Assembly: GCF_003353175.1 (NCBI RefSeq)
Contig: NZ_QHKS01000004.1
Location: 124,001-188,000 of the forward strand
DNA length: 64,000 nucleotides
Source of the DNA: Paraburkholderia lacunae
GTDB taxonomy: Bacteria; Pseudomonadota; Gammaproteobacteria; Burkholderiales; Burkholderiaceae
Reading direction: 5' to 3'
Shown here: positions 36,201-44,641 of the stretch, one piece after another
Numbering within the stretch: the first letter of the stretch is position 1
Layout: each line of letters starts with the position of its first letter
Notes under the pieces: model-generated
Seen by the model: only the letters and a program-made list of their open reading frames with translations
The model's database searches: none
Told to the model about the DNA's origin: nothing
Made by a program: the position numbers and the translations under genes

Positions 36201-39200
36201 ACGACTGTCGCCGTCTGCTGCGTCGAGGACAAGTTGCCGTCCTGACTGCTCCTGCCCGCGTTATACGGCGACGAACTCACACCGCCTGTGTTCGGGCCAC
36301 CCTGAATCCAGCGCGACAGGTCGCCCAGGCTCGGGCTCGCCAACTGGAAGTTCGAACTCGAACTGCTCGACTGCGAGCTCTGCCGCATCTGGTCGGTCGA
36401 GGCCTGGAACGTGACGTTGCGATTCGCGTCGAAGCTCGCCGTGCCTTTCGCGCTGATCGTCGAACCGGTCACGCTGATGTCGCCGTCGAGCGGCTGGCCA
36501 TTCGCGTCGGTCAGCGCGCCACCGGTTGCCGTCAGCGAAACGTTTCCACCACCGCGCACCGTGCTGCCCGCATTGGACAGGCTCGACTGGGTGGTCGTGC
36601 TGGAACTGCTGCTGTGCCCGTACGAGAGCGACACCGAAGGCGTATCGAGCGTACTCGCGGTGATCTCATTCGCGATGCCGGTGCCCCGCTGGTAAGCATT
36701 GCCCGACGACCCTGCCGCCTTGAGGTTGCGCACGGTATCGAGCGGGGTGCCGGTCACGGCCATCGTCACGCCGCTCGAACGCATCGATTGCGCATCGCGC
36801 GATTGCGCCGTGTCCTGCCCCGGATCGATCGTGATGTTCTGCGCCTTGATGCCGATGTTGCCGGTCTTGCCCGCCACGTCGTCCGCTGCCTGGTTCGCGA
36901 TGACGTCGCTGCCGCCAATATGGACGTCCTTGCCCGCCGTGATCGTCACGTTGCCCTGTACGGCCCCGACCGTGCTGCGCGACTGGCTCTGCGTGACGGA
37001 ACTGGCATCGTACTGATCCTTCTGCTCGCTCGAACCGACGCTGAAGCCGATACCGCCGCTTCCCGACAGTCCCGAGTGCTTGACGTCGTGAAATTCGGAA
37101 TCCTGCCAGGTATCGGTCGCAGCAAGGATATTCACGCTGCCCTTCGCAGCGAGCGCAACAGCATTCGTTCCGACGATGCTGCTGCCGGTCACGTTGATGT
37201 CCTTGCCACTGGAGATCGACACGCTGTCTGCCGAAATGGTGCTGCCATCGGCCTGGGTCGTCGTCTGATCGACGCGATTGACCGCACTCGTGTGGCTCGC
37301 GACGCCGCTATGGCTGTGCGTCTCGTGGGAGTTGTCGACATGCGTTTCCGTTGCCGCACCGACATTGACGCTCCCTGACGCCATCAGCAGCGCGTTGCCC
37401 TTGTCGAGCGCGACCGTGCTACCCGTGATGTTGAGGTCCTTGCCCGACACGATCGCGAGACTGTCGCCGCTCCTGAGCGTCGTGCCCGTCACCGTGTCGT
37501 CGGACGTATGCAGCGTCTCCGCGTAGCTGCCGTGATGGTCACTGCCGGAACTGTTGCTGTCCACCCTCGACGTCGCGGTCGCGGCCTGCAGCGTCACGTT
37601 GCCGCCGGCCGCGACGGTTCCGCCGCGGCCCAGGCTGATGTTCGCACCGGTCGCCGTCAGGTCCCCGCCCACGGCGATCAGGGACACGCCGCCGACCTTC
37701 ACGCTGCTGCCCACGTCGCTCACGATGTGCGTATCGGATATGCCGTTCGCGCGAGCCACCACCTTCGTCTCGCCGGTCTGCTGTACGCCAAGCGTCCAGT
37801 TGCCGCCGATGCTCATGCCCAACGCGCCGCCGACATTCAGCGCTGCCGCGTCCTGCTCGAAATTCCCGCCCGTCACGATCGCCGCATTGCCCGCCACGTT
37901 GATGCTGGCCACGGGACCGAGCGTCGTCGTAATGCGCGTCGCGCCACTGTCGCTGACCTGGTTGAGCCTCTTCACCGCCGTATCCAGCACCAGGTTCCCA
38001 CCCGCCTGCAGCGCCAGGCTACCCGCGTTAAGGGTCGCAGACGTCAGATTCACGTCGCCCGCCGTCACAAGCGACATCTGCCCGCCGCTTTGCAGCGTGC
38101 CGAACGAGCTGTCGATGCTCTGCCCGCTGATCGCGAAGCTGTTCACCGCCTTGATCGTGCCGCTATTGGTGACTGTCTGCGCATTCTGCAGATCGATGTT
38201 CGTCGCCGCGATAACCGGACCGTTACCCATGTTCTCCTGGCTCGCCTTCGCCAGATAGACCACCGGCACGAGCACGGATTGCCCGGCGACGACCTGCGTC
38301 TGCATGATGACGACGTTGCTCGTCAGTTGCGCCACCTGCTCAGGCGACAAGCCCGTGCCGGGCGCCAGATCGAGCGACTTCGCGAGTTGGGCGCCCGACG
38401 TCATCAGTGCCTTGAACTCGTCCTGCGTGCCCGCATAATTTGTCAGCACCGACTTCCCGGTCAGCGACAGGATCTGGTCCTGCACGAGCTTCTGCTCATA
38501 AAACCCGTCGCCCAGCCGCCTCTGGATCTGGCCGGGGTTCATGCCCGTTTGCTGGAAGTAGTAATCACTCGAGAGCCACTGCTGCTGGCTCGTGAAGGCC
38601 GGGTTCGTCTCGATCAGGTACGGTGCGTTCGGCGCGGTATTCGCGCTGAAGAGCCCGCCTTTGGGCACCGTGATGTTGTTGAGCACATTGACCGCTGCTG
38701 CCGCGGCGATGATCGGATTGTTAAAGTTCGCGAGGCCGCTGTTGGCGATGTGGCCGCCGTGGATCGCCACCGGGGTCGGACGCACGCCACCGCCCGTTCC
38801 GACCAACCCGCTCACCACACCCGCGCCAATTGCCCTCACGCCGTACGTGCCAATCGTTCCGCTCACGGAACCGGCGCCGGCGCCGGACACCGTCTGTCCC
38901 GGCAGGAGCCCGAGGGGCGTGACGCCCGCGTTGCCCGCCGTGTTGTTGATCGTCACGCCCGTGCCGCTCAACGCACCGCCCGCCGTGAACGAGGATTCGT
39001 ACGCTGGCAGCGCATACGTGCGGACGTCGGCCGGCGCCGCCTGCGTGTAGCCGCCCGGATGGGACGTCACAAACCCGGCATTGCCGAACGGGAGCTGCCA
39101 GTTGTATTCGCTGTTGTCGTAGTTGTCGTAGTGATATTGGCCCGAGTAGGTCACCTGCACCTGGGGCGCGCTCTGGCCTTGCCAGCTGTTCTGGTCGAGT

Positions 39201-42200
39201 GTGGTGGGCGCCGCAATGTTTCCCGTAGCGGCCACCTGGCTCCAGTAATTCTGGAGCGTCCCGACCGACGCCGTGTTCAGGTTGCCGCCGGCGATGATCT
39301 GCGATTCCGGGCTGATGGACGTGACCGTATTGGCGATTGCAACGCCCGTATAGGTCGTGTACTGGTAAGTGCTGTTCCACTGGCCGCCGTGCGGCGGATC
39401 GGTCGGCACGCCACCGATCAGCGTCGGGGCGCCTCTCGAACCCAGGACCTGCGGATTGCCCGGCCCACACGCGGCCATGTACGTGGCGTCACACCCGGAC
39501 AGGCTGATGCCGAGGCTTTGCAGCAGGGCCGGGTCGACCGTCGACGTGAAGCCGCCCGTGGTCAACATGCGCCGGGTGTTCGTCACCTGATTGGCGTGAA
39601 TCTCCATGTCGCCGCCCGACTGGATCAGCGCGGACTGGTTCCGGACCAGATTCGCGTTGATGTAATTGCCGCTCCCATCCTTGCCGCCGGCCAGCACGAC
39701 CTTGCCGAGACCGTAGATTGCGGTCATCGCCTGCGTGTCGGCCGCGGTCGTGTCGTCGCGGTTCTCGATGTCCGGCGCAAGCAGCTCGAGCGTGCCGGCG
39801 CTGTCCGTCGCACCGATCAGCGCGGTGGTGCCCAGATTCGACAGGGTTTGCGTCGCATTCAGCGACACGCTGCCGCCCACGATCGCGCCCGTATTGGTCA
39901 GCGTGTTCGAGTGCGTGGTCAGCAGGCCACCAGCCCCCAGCACCCCCGAGTTCTCGATGTCGCTCGCATTGATGTTGAGTCCGTTCACGGCCGACAAGGC
40001 GCCGCTGTTGCTGAACGTGCCGGGCAGCGTGAAGGTCAGATTGTGGCCTGCACTGAAGCGATAGTTCGGCGAGGTGGTGAAGTTCCCCTGCAGGTTCAAC
40101 GAAAGATCGTTGACCGCACTGTATGTGCCGCCGCCTGCCAGCGTATTGGCGGTGACCGACAGATTCCGGGATGCATTGATCTGGCCGCTCGTGGCGGTCA
40201 GCATACCCGTCGCAATCCCGACGTCGCCCGTCGTATTGGCAACATTGCCGATTTCCCCGCCGGTGTTGTCCAGATTGCCAGTGTTGATCTGCAGGTTCGC
40301 GCCGCTCAGCTGCCCGCCCTGCGTGTTGGAGACCGACGTCGCGTTCAGCGTCACGTTGCCGTTGCCGCTGATCGAGCCCATGCCGGACGCGCCGCCCGCA
40401 TTGCTGTTGGTGATCTGGCTGCCGCCGTTGATGGTCGTCGCGCCATTCCCGAGGTTGGTGATGGCCCCGCCCGAGTTGTCGATCGAAGATGCGTTCACAC
40501 TCAGCGTACTGCCACTCACTGCGCCGCCCGCGCCGATCACGCCTCCAGCATTGAGCAGCTGACCACCGCTGCTAGCGCTCAACCCTGTGCCCGACGACAG
40601 CCGTCCATTCGTGTTGTTCAGCGTCCCCTGAACGGTCGCGGTCATGACGCCCTGCGAAGCCAGCTTGCCCCCGGTATTGTCGAGACTGCCGACCGACACC
40701 GATGCCTGTCCATTAGTCACGATCTTGCCGCCGACGTTCGTCAGCGACCCGGTGCCATTGCCCGGATTGATCGTGAGCGTGCCGGTGCCGGCGTGCGTGA
40801 TCGTGCCGCTGTTGTTGTTCACGGACGCGGAAGCAAGCGTCAGGTCCGTGCTATTGGTCTGGATCACACCGCCGTTCGAGTTGTCGAGCGTGCCGCTCAC
40901 GCCGAGATCCATCGTGCTGGTCCCGAGCTGCGTGATCGATCCACCTTCGTTCGTCAGGTTCGTCACGGTGACACCAAGCTGGTTCGTGGTGATCCGGCCA
41001 TTGCTGTTGTCGAGCTGCGAAATCGACATCGATACCGCGTTGCCGCTCACGACGCCGCTCGCGTTTTTGAATGATGCGGCGTTTGCCGTGATCGCCTGCG
41101 CGCTCAAGGTTCCGTTGCCGTTGTCGAGCATTCCGCTGACGGTGGTGTTGAGATTCTGTCCGGCCGTGATGCTGCCGCCGTTCGTCAGCGACGCGGCCTG
41201 CACCGTGTTATTGCCGGACGCAGCGATCGTGCCGCTGGTGTTCGTGATGCCCGCACCGCTTGTGACGCTCAGGTTCCCGTTGGATTCGAGTTGTCCCCTG
41301 GTGTTGTTCAGGGCGCCGGCGACAGTCGCGCTCAGCCCGGACTGCCCCCCGATGCTCCCGCCCGTGTCATCCAGGCTGCCCGCATTCAGCGCGACCTGTC
41401 CGTTGCTGATAATCGAGCCACCGACGTTGGTGACCGCGCCCGTGCCATTGGCTGCATCGATCGACAGCGTGCCGGTCCCGGCATGCGTAATGGTTCCGCC
41501 GTTGTTATCCAATGTCGCCGGGGCAAGCGTCAGATCAGTGCTTTTTGTCTGGATCACGCCGCCGTTGGAGTTGTCGAGCGCGCCGCTCACGCCGAGCCCC
41601 ATTGCGCCAGTCCCGAGCTGCGTGATCGAGCCATGCCCGTTCGTCAGGTTCGTCGCGGCGAGATTGAGCTGGTTCGTCGTGATCTTCCCGCCGCTGTTGT
41701 CGAGCTGCGGGGCGGTGACCGACACGGTATTGGCGCTGATCGTGCCGTTCGCGTTCTTCAGCGATGCGGCACTCGCCGTGACCGTCTGTGCGCTCAGCGT
41801 CCCGCCGCTGTTGTCCAGCGTGCCGGTGACAGTGGTGTTGAGATTCTGACCCGCTGTCACGCTGCCGCTGTTCGTCAGCGAAGCGGACTGCACGGACCCG
41901 TTATTCGCTGCAGCGATCGTCCCATTGGCGTTCGTAATGGCCGCGCCGCTCGTGACGCTCAGGTCCGCGTTCGATTCAAGCTGTCCGTTCGTATTGTTCA
42001 ATGCGCCAGCAACCGTCGCATTCAGTCCGGTCTGTGCGGAGATCGTGCCGCCCGTGTCGTCCATGCTGCCGGCCGACAGGTTCGCCAGACCGTTCGTCAC
42101 GATCTTGCCACCGACGTTCGTCAACGCCCCCGTGCCTTGGCCCGCATTGACCGTCAGCGTGCCGGTGCCGGCATGGGTGATCGTGCCGCCATTGTTGTTC

Positions 42201-43516
42201 AAGGTCGACGGTGCAAGCGTCAGGTCCGTGCTGTTGGTCTGAATCACGCCGCCGCTCGAATTGTCGAGCGTGCCGCTGACATTCACGCCCATCGCCCCCG
42301 CGCCGAGCTGGGTGAGTGCGCCGTTCTGGTTCGTCAGGTTCGTGGCGCTTACGTTGAGCTGGTTCGCCGTGATCTTCCCGCCGCTGTTGTCGAACTGCGG
42401 CGCGTTGAGCGACACAGTACTGGCGCTGATCGTCCCATTCGCGTTCCTGAGCGACGCCGCATTCGCCTGGAGCGTCGCGCCGCTCATCGATCCGCCGCTG
42501 TCGTCGAGGGTTCCCGAAGTCGTCACGCCCAGGTTCTGCGCGGCCGTGACTGTGCCGCTGTTGGTGAGCGTTGCCGCGTTGATCGTCGCATTGCCGTTGC
42601 CGCCGATCACGCCGCCCGTCGTACCCTGCGCCGTGGTGCCCGCCGCGTTCGTGATCTGGCCGCTCGCCATCAACGTGAGGCCATCGCCGTTGCCCGACAC
42701 GATTCGCCCGGCCGTGTTCTGCACGTTCGCGCCCGACACGTTCACCGCGCCGGCCGCTTCGAGCCGGCCCGCCGTATTGTCGATGTCGCCGCTCGACGCC
42801 ACGTTGAGCGCCTGCGCCGACGTGATCGAACCGGAACCGTTGTGCAGGCTGCTGGCGGCAATCGTCGCTACGCCGTTCGTGCCGATACTGCCGTGACCGT
42901 TGTCGAGCGCACCGGTCTGGACCTTCAGCGCGCCCGCCCCCGCCTGGCTGATCGTCCCGCTCGCATTGGTCAGGCTGCCCGAGTGGATCGTGGTGTTTTG
43001 CGCGTTCGTCGTGACCGTGCCGCCGGTATTGTCGAAGGCGCCCGAGGCGGTCAGCATCGTGTCGCCCGCGCCGGTTTGCGACAGCGTACCGCCGCGATTC
43101 GAAATGCCGCCGGCCGTCACGCTCAGTTGCGCGGCGCCCATCTTCCCCTGATCGTTCGTGACGGTCCCTGCGGCATTGGCCGTCAGGCTGCCGCCCGCTT
43201 GCAGCGACGCGCCGGTATGGACGATGTTGCCGGTGCCGCCGCCGGCGGCGGTCGCCGTCAGGGACGCATTGCCCTTCGCCAGAGTTTGCCCGCCGGCCAT
43301 GTTCAAACTGCTACCCGACAGCGCGAGATTGCCGCCCGCCATCTGCTGCCCCGTGGCGGTGACGCCATCCGTGCCCGTCACCGCGAGGCTGCCGGCTCCC
43401 GTGACGTTGCCGTTCGCATCGATTCCCGCACCGAGTGAGCCGGTCGAATTGACGCTCGCGCCCGTGACGACCGTGTTGCCGAGCGCAGCGATCGTGCCGC
43501 TGTTGGTCACCTGCCC
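33263..43516 (-). CDS. cdiA: CdiA filament, receptor-binding, FHA-2 and toxin-1 body (follows an in-frame TAG)
   Basis: 3417 codons open immediately after a TAG at 43517-43519; with read-through the whole CdiA would be about 3790 residues. Order: FHA-1 beta-helix repeats (GTLDNSGGxI patterns) including three 230-residue tandem units; a Tyr/Pro-rich segment near 39000-39400 (YQYTTYTG, YHYDNYDNSEYNW), the usual receptor-binding region; a conserved block near 38480-38620 (QQQWLSSDYYFQQTG, RLGDGFYEQKL); FHA-2 repeats; pretoxin with ADLYNRKLH near 34000; and a glycine-rich C-terminal toxin (VGGGLNMNL, GAYAGVGAGVAYSPG). The toxin is perhaps membrane-active, judged from the neighbouring membrane immunity candidates. 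Confidence 0.85.
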   Translation of the reverse strand, partial: GQVTNSGTIAALGNTVVTGASVNSTGSLGAGIDANGNVTGAGSLAVTGTDGVTATGQQMAGGNLALSGSSLNMAGGQTLAKGNASLTATAAGGGTGNIVHTGASLQAGGSLTANAAGTVTNDQGKMGAAQLSVTAGGISNRGGTLSQTGAGDTMLTASGAFDNTGGTVTTNAQNTTIHSGSLTNASGTISQAGAGALKVQTGALDNGHGSIGTNGVATIAASSLHNGSGSITSAQALNVASSGDIDNTAGRLEAAGAVNVSGANVQNTAGRIVSGNGDGLTLMASGQITNAAGTTAQGTTGGVIGGNGNATINAATLTNSGTVTAAQNLGVTTSGTLDDSGGSMSGATLQANAASLRNANGTISASTVSLNAPQFDNSGGKITANQLNVSATNLTNQNGALTQLGAGAMGVNVSGTLDNSSGGVIQTNSTDLTLAPSTLNNNGGTITHAGTGTLTVNAGQGTGALTNVGGKIVTNGLANLSAGSMDDTGGTISAQTGLNATVAGALNNTNGQLESNADLSVTSGAAITNANGTIAAANNGSVQSASLTNSGSVTAGQNLNTTVTGTLDNSGGTLSAQTVTASAASLKNANGTISANTVSVTAPQLDNSGGKITTNQLNLAATNLTNGHGSITQLGTGAMGLGVSGALDNSNGGVIQTKSTDLTLAPATLDNNGGTITHAGTGTLSIDAANGTGAVTNVGGSIISNGQVALNAGSLDDTGGSIGGQSGLSATVAGALNNTRGQLESNGNLSVTSGAGITNTSGTIAASGNNTVQAASLTNGGSITAGQNLNTTVSGMLDNGNGTLSAQAITANAASFKNASGVVSGNAVSMSISQLDNSNGRITTNQLGVTVTNLTNEGGSITQLGTSTMDLGVSGTLDNSNGGVIQTNSTDLTLASASVNNNSGTITHAGTGTLTINPGNGTGSLTNVGGKIVTNGQASVSVGSLDNTGGKLASQGVMTATVQGTLNNTNGRLSSGTGLSASSGGQLLNAGGVIGAGGAVSGSTLSVNASSIDNSGGAITNLGNGATTINGGSQITNSNAGGASGMGSISGNGNVTLNATSVSNTQGGQLSGANLQINTGNLDNTGGEIGNVANTTGDVGIATGMLTATSGQINASRNLSVTANTLAGGGTYSAVNDLSLNLQGNFTTSPNYRFSAGHNLTFTLPGTFSNSGALSAVNGLNINASDIENSGVLGAGGLLTTHSNTLTNTGAIVGGSVSLNATQTLSNLGTTALIGATDSAGTLELLAPDIENRDDTTAADTQAMTAIYGLGKVVLAGGKDGSGNYINANLVRNQSALIQSGGDMEIHANQVTNTRRMLTTGGFTSTVDPALLQSLGISLSGCDATYMAACGPGNPQVLGSRGAPTLIGGVPTDPPHGGQWNSTYQYTTYTGVAIANTVTSISPESQIIAGGNLNTASVGTLQNYWSQVAATGNIAAPTTLDQNSWQGQSAPQVQVTYSGQYHYDNYDNSEYNWQLPFGNAGFVTSHPGGYTQAAPADVRTYALPAYESSFTAGGALSGTGVTINNTAGNAGVTPLGLLPGQTVSGAGAGSVSGTIGTYGVRAIGAGVVSGLVGTGGGVRPTPVAIHGGHIANSGLANFNNPIIAAAAAVNVLNNITVPKGGLFSANTAPNAPYLIETNPAFTSQQQWLSSDYYFQQTGMNPGQIQRRLGDGFYEQKLVQDQILSLTGKSVLTNYAGTQDEFKALMTSGAQLAKSLDLAPGTGLSPEQVAQLTSNVVIMQTQVVAGQSVLVPVVYLAKASQENMGNGPVIAATNIDLQNAQTVTNSGTIKAVNSFAISGQSIDSSFGTLQSGGQMSLVTAGDVNLTSATLNAGSLALQAGGNLVLDTAVKRLNQVSDSGATRITTTLGPVASINVAGNAAIVTGGNFEQDAAALNVGGALGMSIGGNWTLGVQQTGETKVVARANGISDTHIVSDVGSSVKVGGVSLIAVGGDLTATGANISLGRGGTVAAGGNVTLQAATATSRVDSNSSGSDHHGSYAETLHTSDDTVTGTTLRSGDSLAIVSGKDLNITGSTVALDKGNALLMASGSVNVGAATETHVDNSHETHSHSGVASHTSAVNRVDQTTTQADGSTISADSVSISSGKDINVTGSSIVGTNAVALAAKGSVNILAATDTWQDSEFHDVKHSGLSGSGGIGFSVGSSEQKDQYDASSVTQSQSRSTVGAVQGNVTITAGKDVHIGGSDVIANQAADDVAGKTGNIGIKAQNITIDPGQDTAQSRDAQSMRSSGVTMAVTGTPLDTVRNLKAAGSSGNAYQRGTGIANEITASTLDTPSVSLSYGHSSSSSTTTQSSLSNAGSTVRGGGNVSLTATGGALTDANGQPLDGDISVTGSTISAKGTASFDANRNVTFQASTDQMRQSSQSSSSSSNFQLASPSLGDLSRWIQGGPNTGGVSSSPYNAGRSSQDGNLSSTQQTATVVSGNSVIVKSHTGDIDVTGSGISGTQGVDLVASAGAINVLAGTNTNTSHQESSGHQFGSLGSNGSGMGFTVGVANSHSVQDTAGQTQSTIRSQIVSGKGSVTLDAKQDITVQGADLSAGKDLTLIGKNLNLDPGTDAQQSSMSQSASQYGVTLALGGVAGDTVAAVNRSMTQASHANDPRLAALDKAQAALAVYSAPAAAASGQAPALVKVTVSVGGGSSHSEAQSGSTTTDGSKLTAGGTVTLVATGSGAKDANGVATDGDINARGTQITAQDVTLNAARDVNLQSAHDTTKQNSSNSSTNASIGVGFGLGGTQNGFTLELAASAAKGNANGNSVTNRDTQISAGNTVSITSGRDTNLRGAEVSGNTVDANVGRDLNIASQQDTNTYNSQQTSAGFQASICVPPFCYGQTVSGSANASDQTIKDRFQSVNRQSGIQAGSGGYNINVGNHTELDGGVIASTATPDKNSLSTQTFGYTNLQNTAEYSGSTISLSASTASGQGTQGSLSVPGMGPTGFGVAGTGDSASGTTYAAVSPGTITVRSDAGTGHDSTAGLSRDTASANGFVQDTFDAQKMQTDMAIQQAAGQVGMQVVGDIGTKLRQGADNAMKQAAQDYKNAMATGDEAGMAQAQADYTAASQQSALWADDGAARIASHAVVAGLGAAMGGGSVAGAVGGTVAGDIASNQVSNALRDTPGGALLSNVAAGLAGAAAGGALGGSAGAMSGANGTLAADLYNRKLHPDEVSAAEELADASGGKYTQAQIENQMAQMNLTEGGQTEYGSVRVVVGAQPQDGTDWQPYGVNQAGQQVWAQSLPSGDPDLQAYIVKNTNGTSAANGLTYQATTTGSNPGRVRAPDFVNFQLDYYVGSVWGTFTRDGNAFVGGGLNMNLPNPVSAAASVQFGWLNSANVAPGQTNNFASGYSGQSTGAYAGVGAGVAYSPGNGTATVVGFGAGETLGKTKNPVAVGGGYSIDQGKTGIGW
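35753..37002 (-). repeat. 1.25-kb direct repeat, copy in the full cdiA
   Basis: Partner of 26251-27500. It encodes the FHA-2 segment from the repeats just before SQYGVTLALGG back to GSDVIANQ. Such long identity favours deletion or exchange between the two copies. Confidence 0.9.
40600..42450 (-). repeat. tandem 690-bp (230-aa) repeats in the FHA-1 region of cdiA
   Basis: The same anchor (coding QLDNSGGKIT-like text) recurs at about 42371, 41681 and 40991, exactly 690 bp apart. Flanking text such as GTGTLTVNAGQGTG, NVGGKIVTNG and NNTNGQLESN recurs in register. Copies 1 and 2 are close; the third has drifted and is partial at its end. The boundaries given are approximate. Confidence 0.8.
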
Positions 43517-44641
43517 CTAGCTGTTCAGTGTCGTATTTTGCGTCGCGTAGACCGAGCCGCTGTTCGTCACGTCGCTCGCCCCCGAGATCGCGACGTTACC
43601 GTTCGCGCTCATCGCGCCGGACAGGGTTACCTTGCCCTGGCTGCTGACCTGCACGTCGCCGGATTGCGCCGCGATCGTGCCGGCGCTGTTGACGCCAACG
43701 CCGGTCTCCGTGCCCACCAGCCGGATCTTCCCCGCGTACATGCCGCCGAGCTGCGCGACGTCGATCGCGACACCTGGGCTGTTGCCGTCCGCGCCGAGCG
43801 ATTGCGCGTTAAGGTCGCTATAACGCACATCGTTATTGCCCGCCACGACATTGAGCGACTGACCCGTCCACACCTTGCCGTTGATGGCCAAGCTACGCGC
43901 GATCAGGTCGACCTGGTCGACGTTGCTGCCGTTGAGCCCCGCCGTGCCAATCTGGATCTGGCCGCCCGTCACATGAAACGCATCCAGACTGCCCGTGCCA
44001 CCGAAGACCGGCGTGCCTGTGGTTAGAATGCCGCGGCTCGTGTTGATAAACCCGCAACCGTTACAGTAGATGCCGGCCGGGTTGGCGATGACCACCTCGG
44101 CCTTCTGGCCCGCCACCTCGGTATAGCCCAGCAACTGGCTCGCATTGCCACCCACGACCTGGTTCACGATGACGCGCGCGCTGCCGGCGCCAAGATTGGC
44201 GTTACCCGTCACGTACCCGCCAAGCTGGGTCTGCACGTTACTTGCCGAATTGTTCAGGATCAAACCTGACGATCCGACGTTGTACTGCGTGTAGGGGTTG
44301 TTTGAAACGCCGGCCGCATTCGGCGTGGCGATCTGAACGATGGGCAACCCGTTGGCCGTCACGCCGACGGCCGGCCTGCTGCCGGATGTGGGCGCTGCGA
44401 CTACCTGAGCGTCGGCCCACTGCGGCTGCATGCCGAGCGCGCACAATGCCGCGAACGCGACGTGCCGCATTGACAGCATGTCGACGAAGCCCACACGTGC
44501 AGGTATCAAAGGCGCACGACGATGTGTACTACAAGGCGTGCCGGCCGAGCGCCCCTTTCCAGAACTCGTTGCGGTTTCCTGCACGGCCGTCCAGAGGCCG
44601 CGACACGCATTGAAAATGACGCGATGGATATTCTTGTTCAT
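43517..44641 (-). CDS. cdiA: CdiA N-terminus: extended signal peptide and TPS domain, ends at an in-frame TAG
   Basis: 374 codons. It opens with an extended signal peptide region (MNKNIHRVIFNACRGLWTAV), then a longer signal ending near GMQPQWADAQ. The TPS/haemagglutination domain follows: GVSNNPYTQYNVGSSGLILN, then NPAGIYCNGCGFIN and SRGILTTG, the signature recognised by the TpsB partner. Beta-helix repeats start before the TAG at 43517-43519, and reading continues in the same frame to 33263. The ATG overlaps the cdiB stop (ATGA), implying coupled translation. Without read-through the product would be a secreted stub. Confidence 0.9.
   Translation of the reverse strand: MNKNIHRVIFNACRGLWTAVQETATSSGKGRSAGTPCSTHRRAPLIPARVGFVDMLSMRHVAFAALCALGMQPQWADAQVVAAPTSGSRPAVGVTANGLPIVQIATPNAAGVSNNPYTQYNVGSSGLILNNSASNVQTQLGGYVTGNANLGAGSARVIVNQVVGGNASQLLGYTEVAGQKAEVVIANPAGIYCNGCGFINTSRGILTTGTPVFGGTGSLDAFHVTGGQIQIGTAGLNGSNVDQVDLIARSLAINGKVWTGQSLNVVAGNNDVRYSDLNAQSLGADGNSPGVAIDVAQLGGMYAGKIRLVGTETGVGVNSAGTIAAQSGDVQVSSQGKVTLSGAMSANGNVAISGASDVTNSGSVYATQNTTLNS

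Noticed and set aside
40600..43400. Repetitive DNA considered as a CRISPR array
   Set aside because: The repeats are coding FHA units in one long frame, 690 bp apart, without short repeats and unique spacers; no cas genes.
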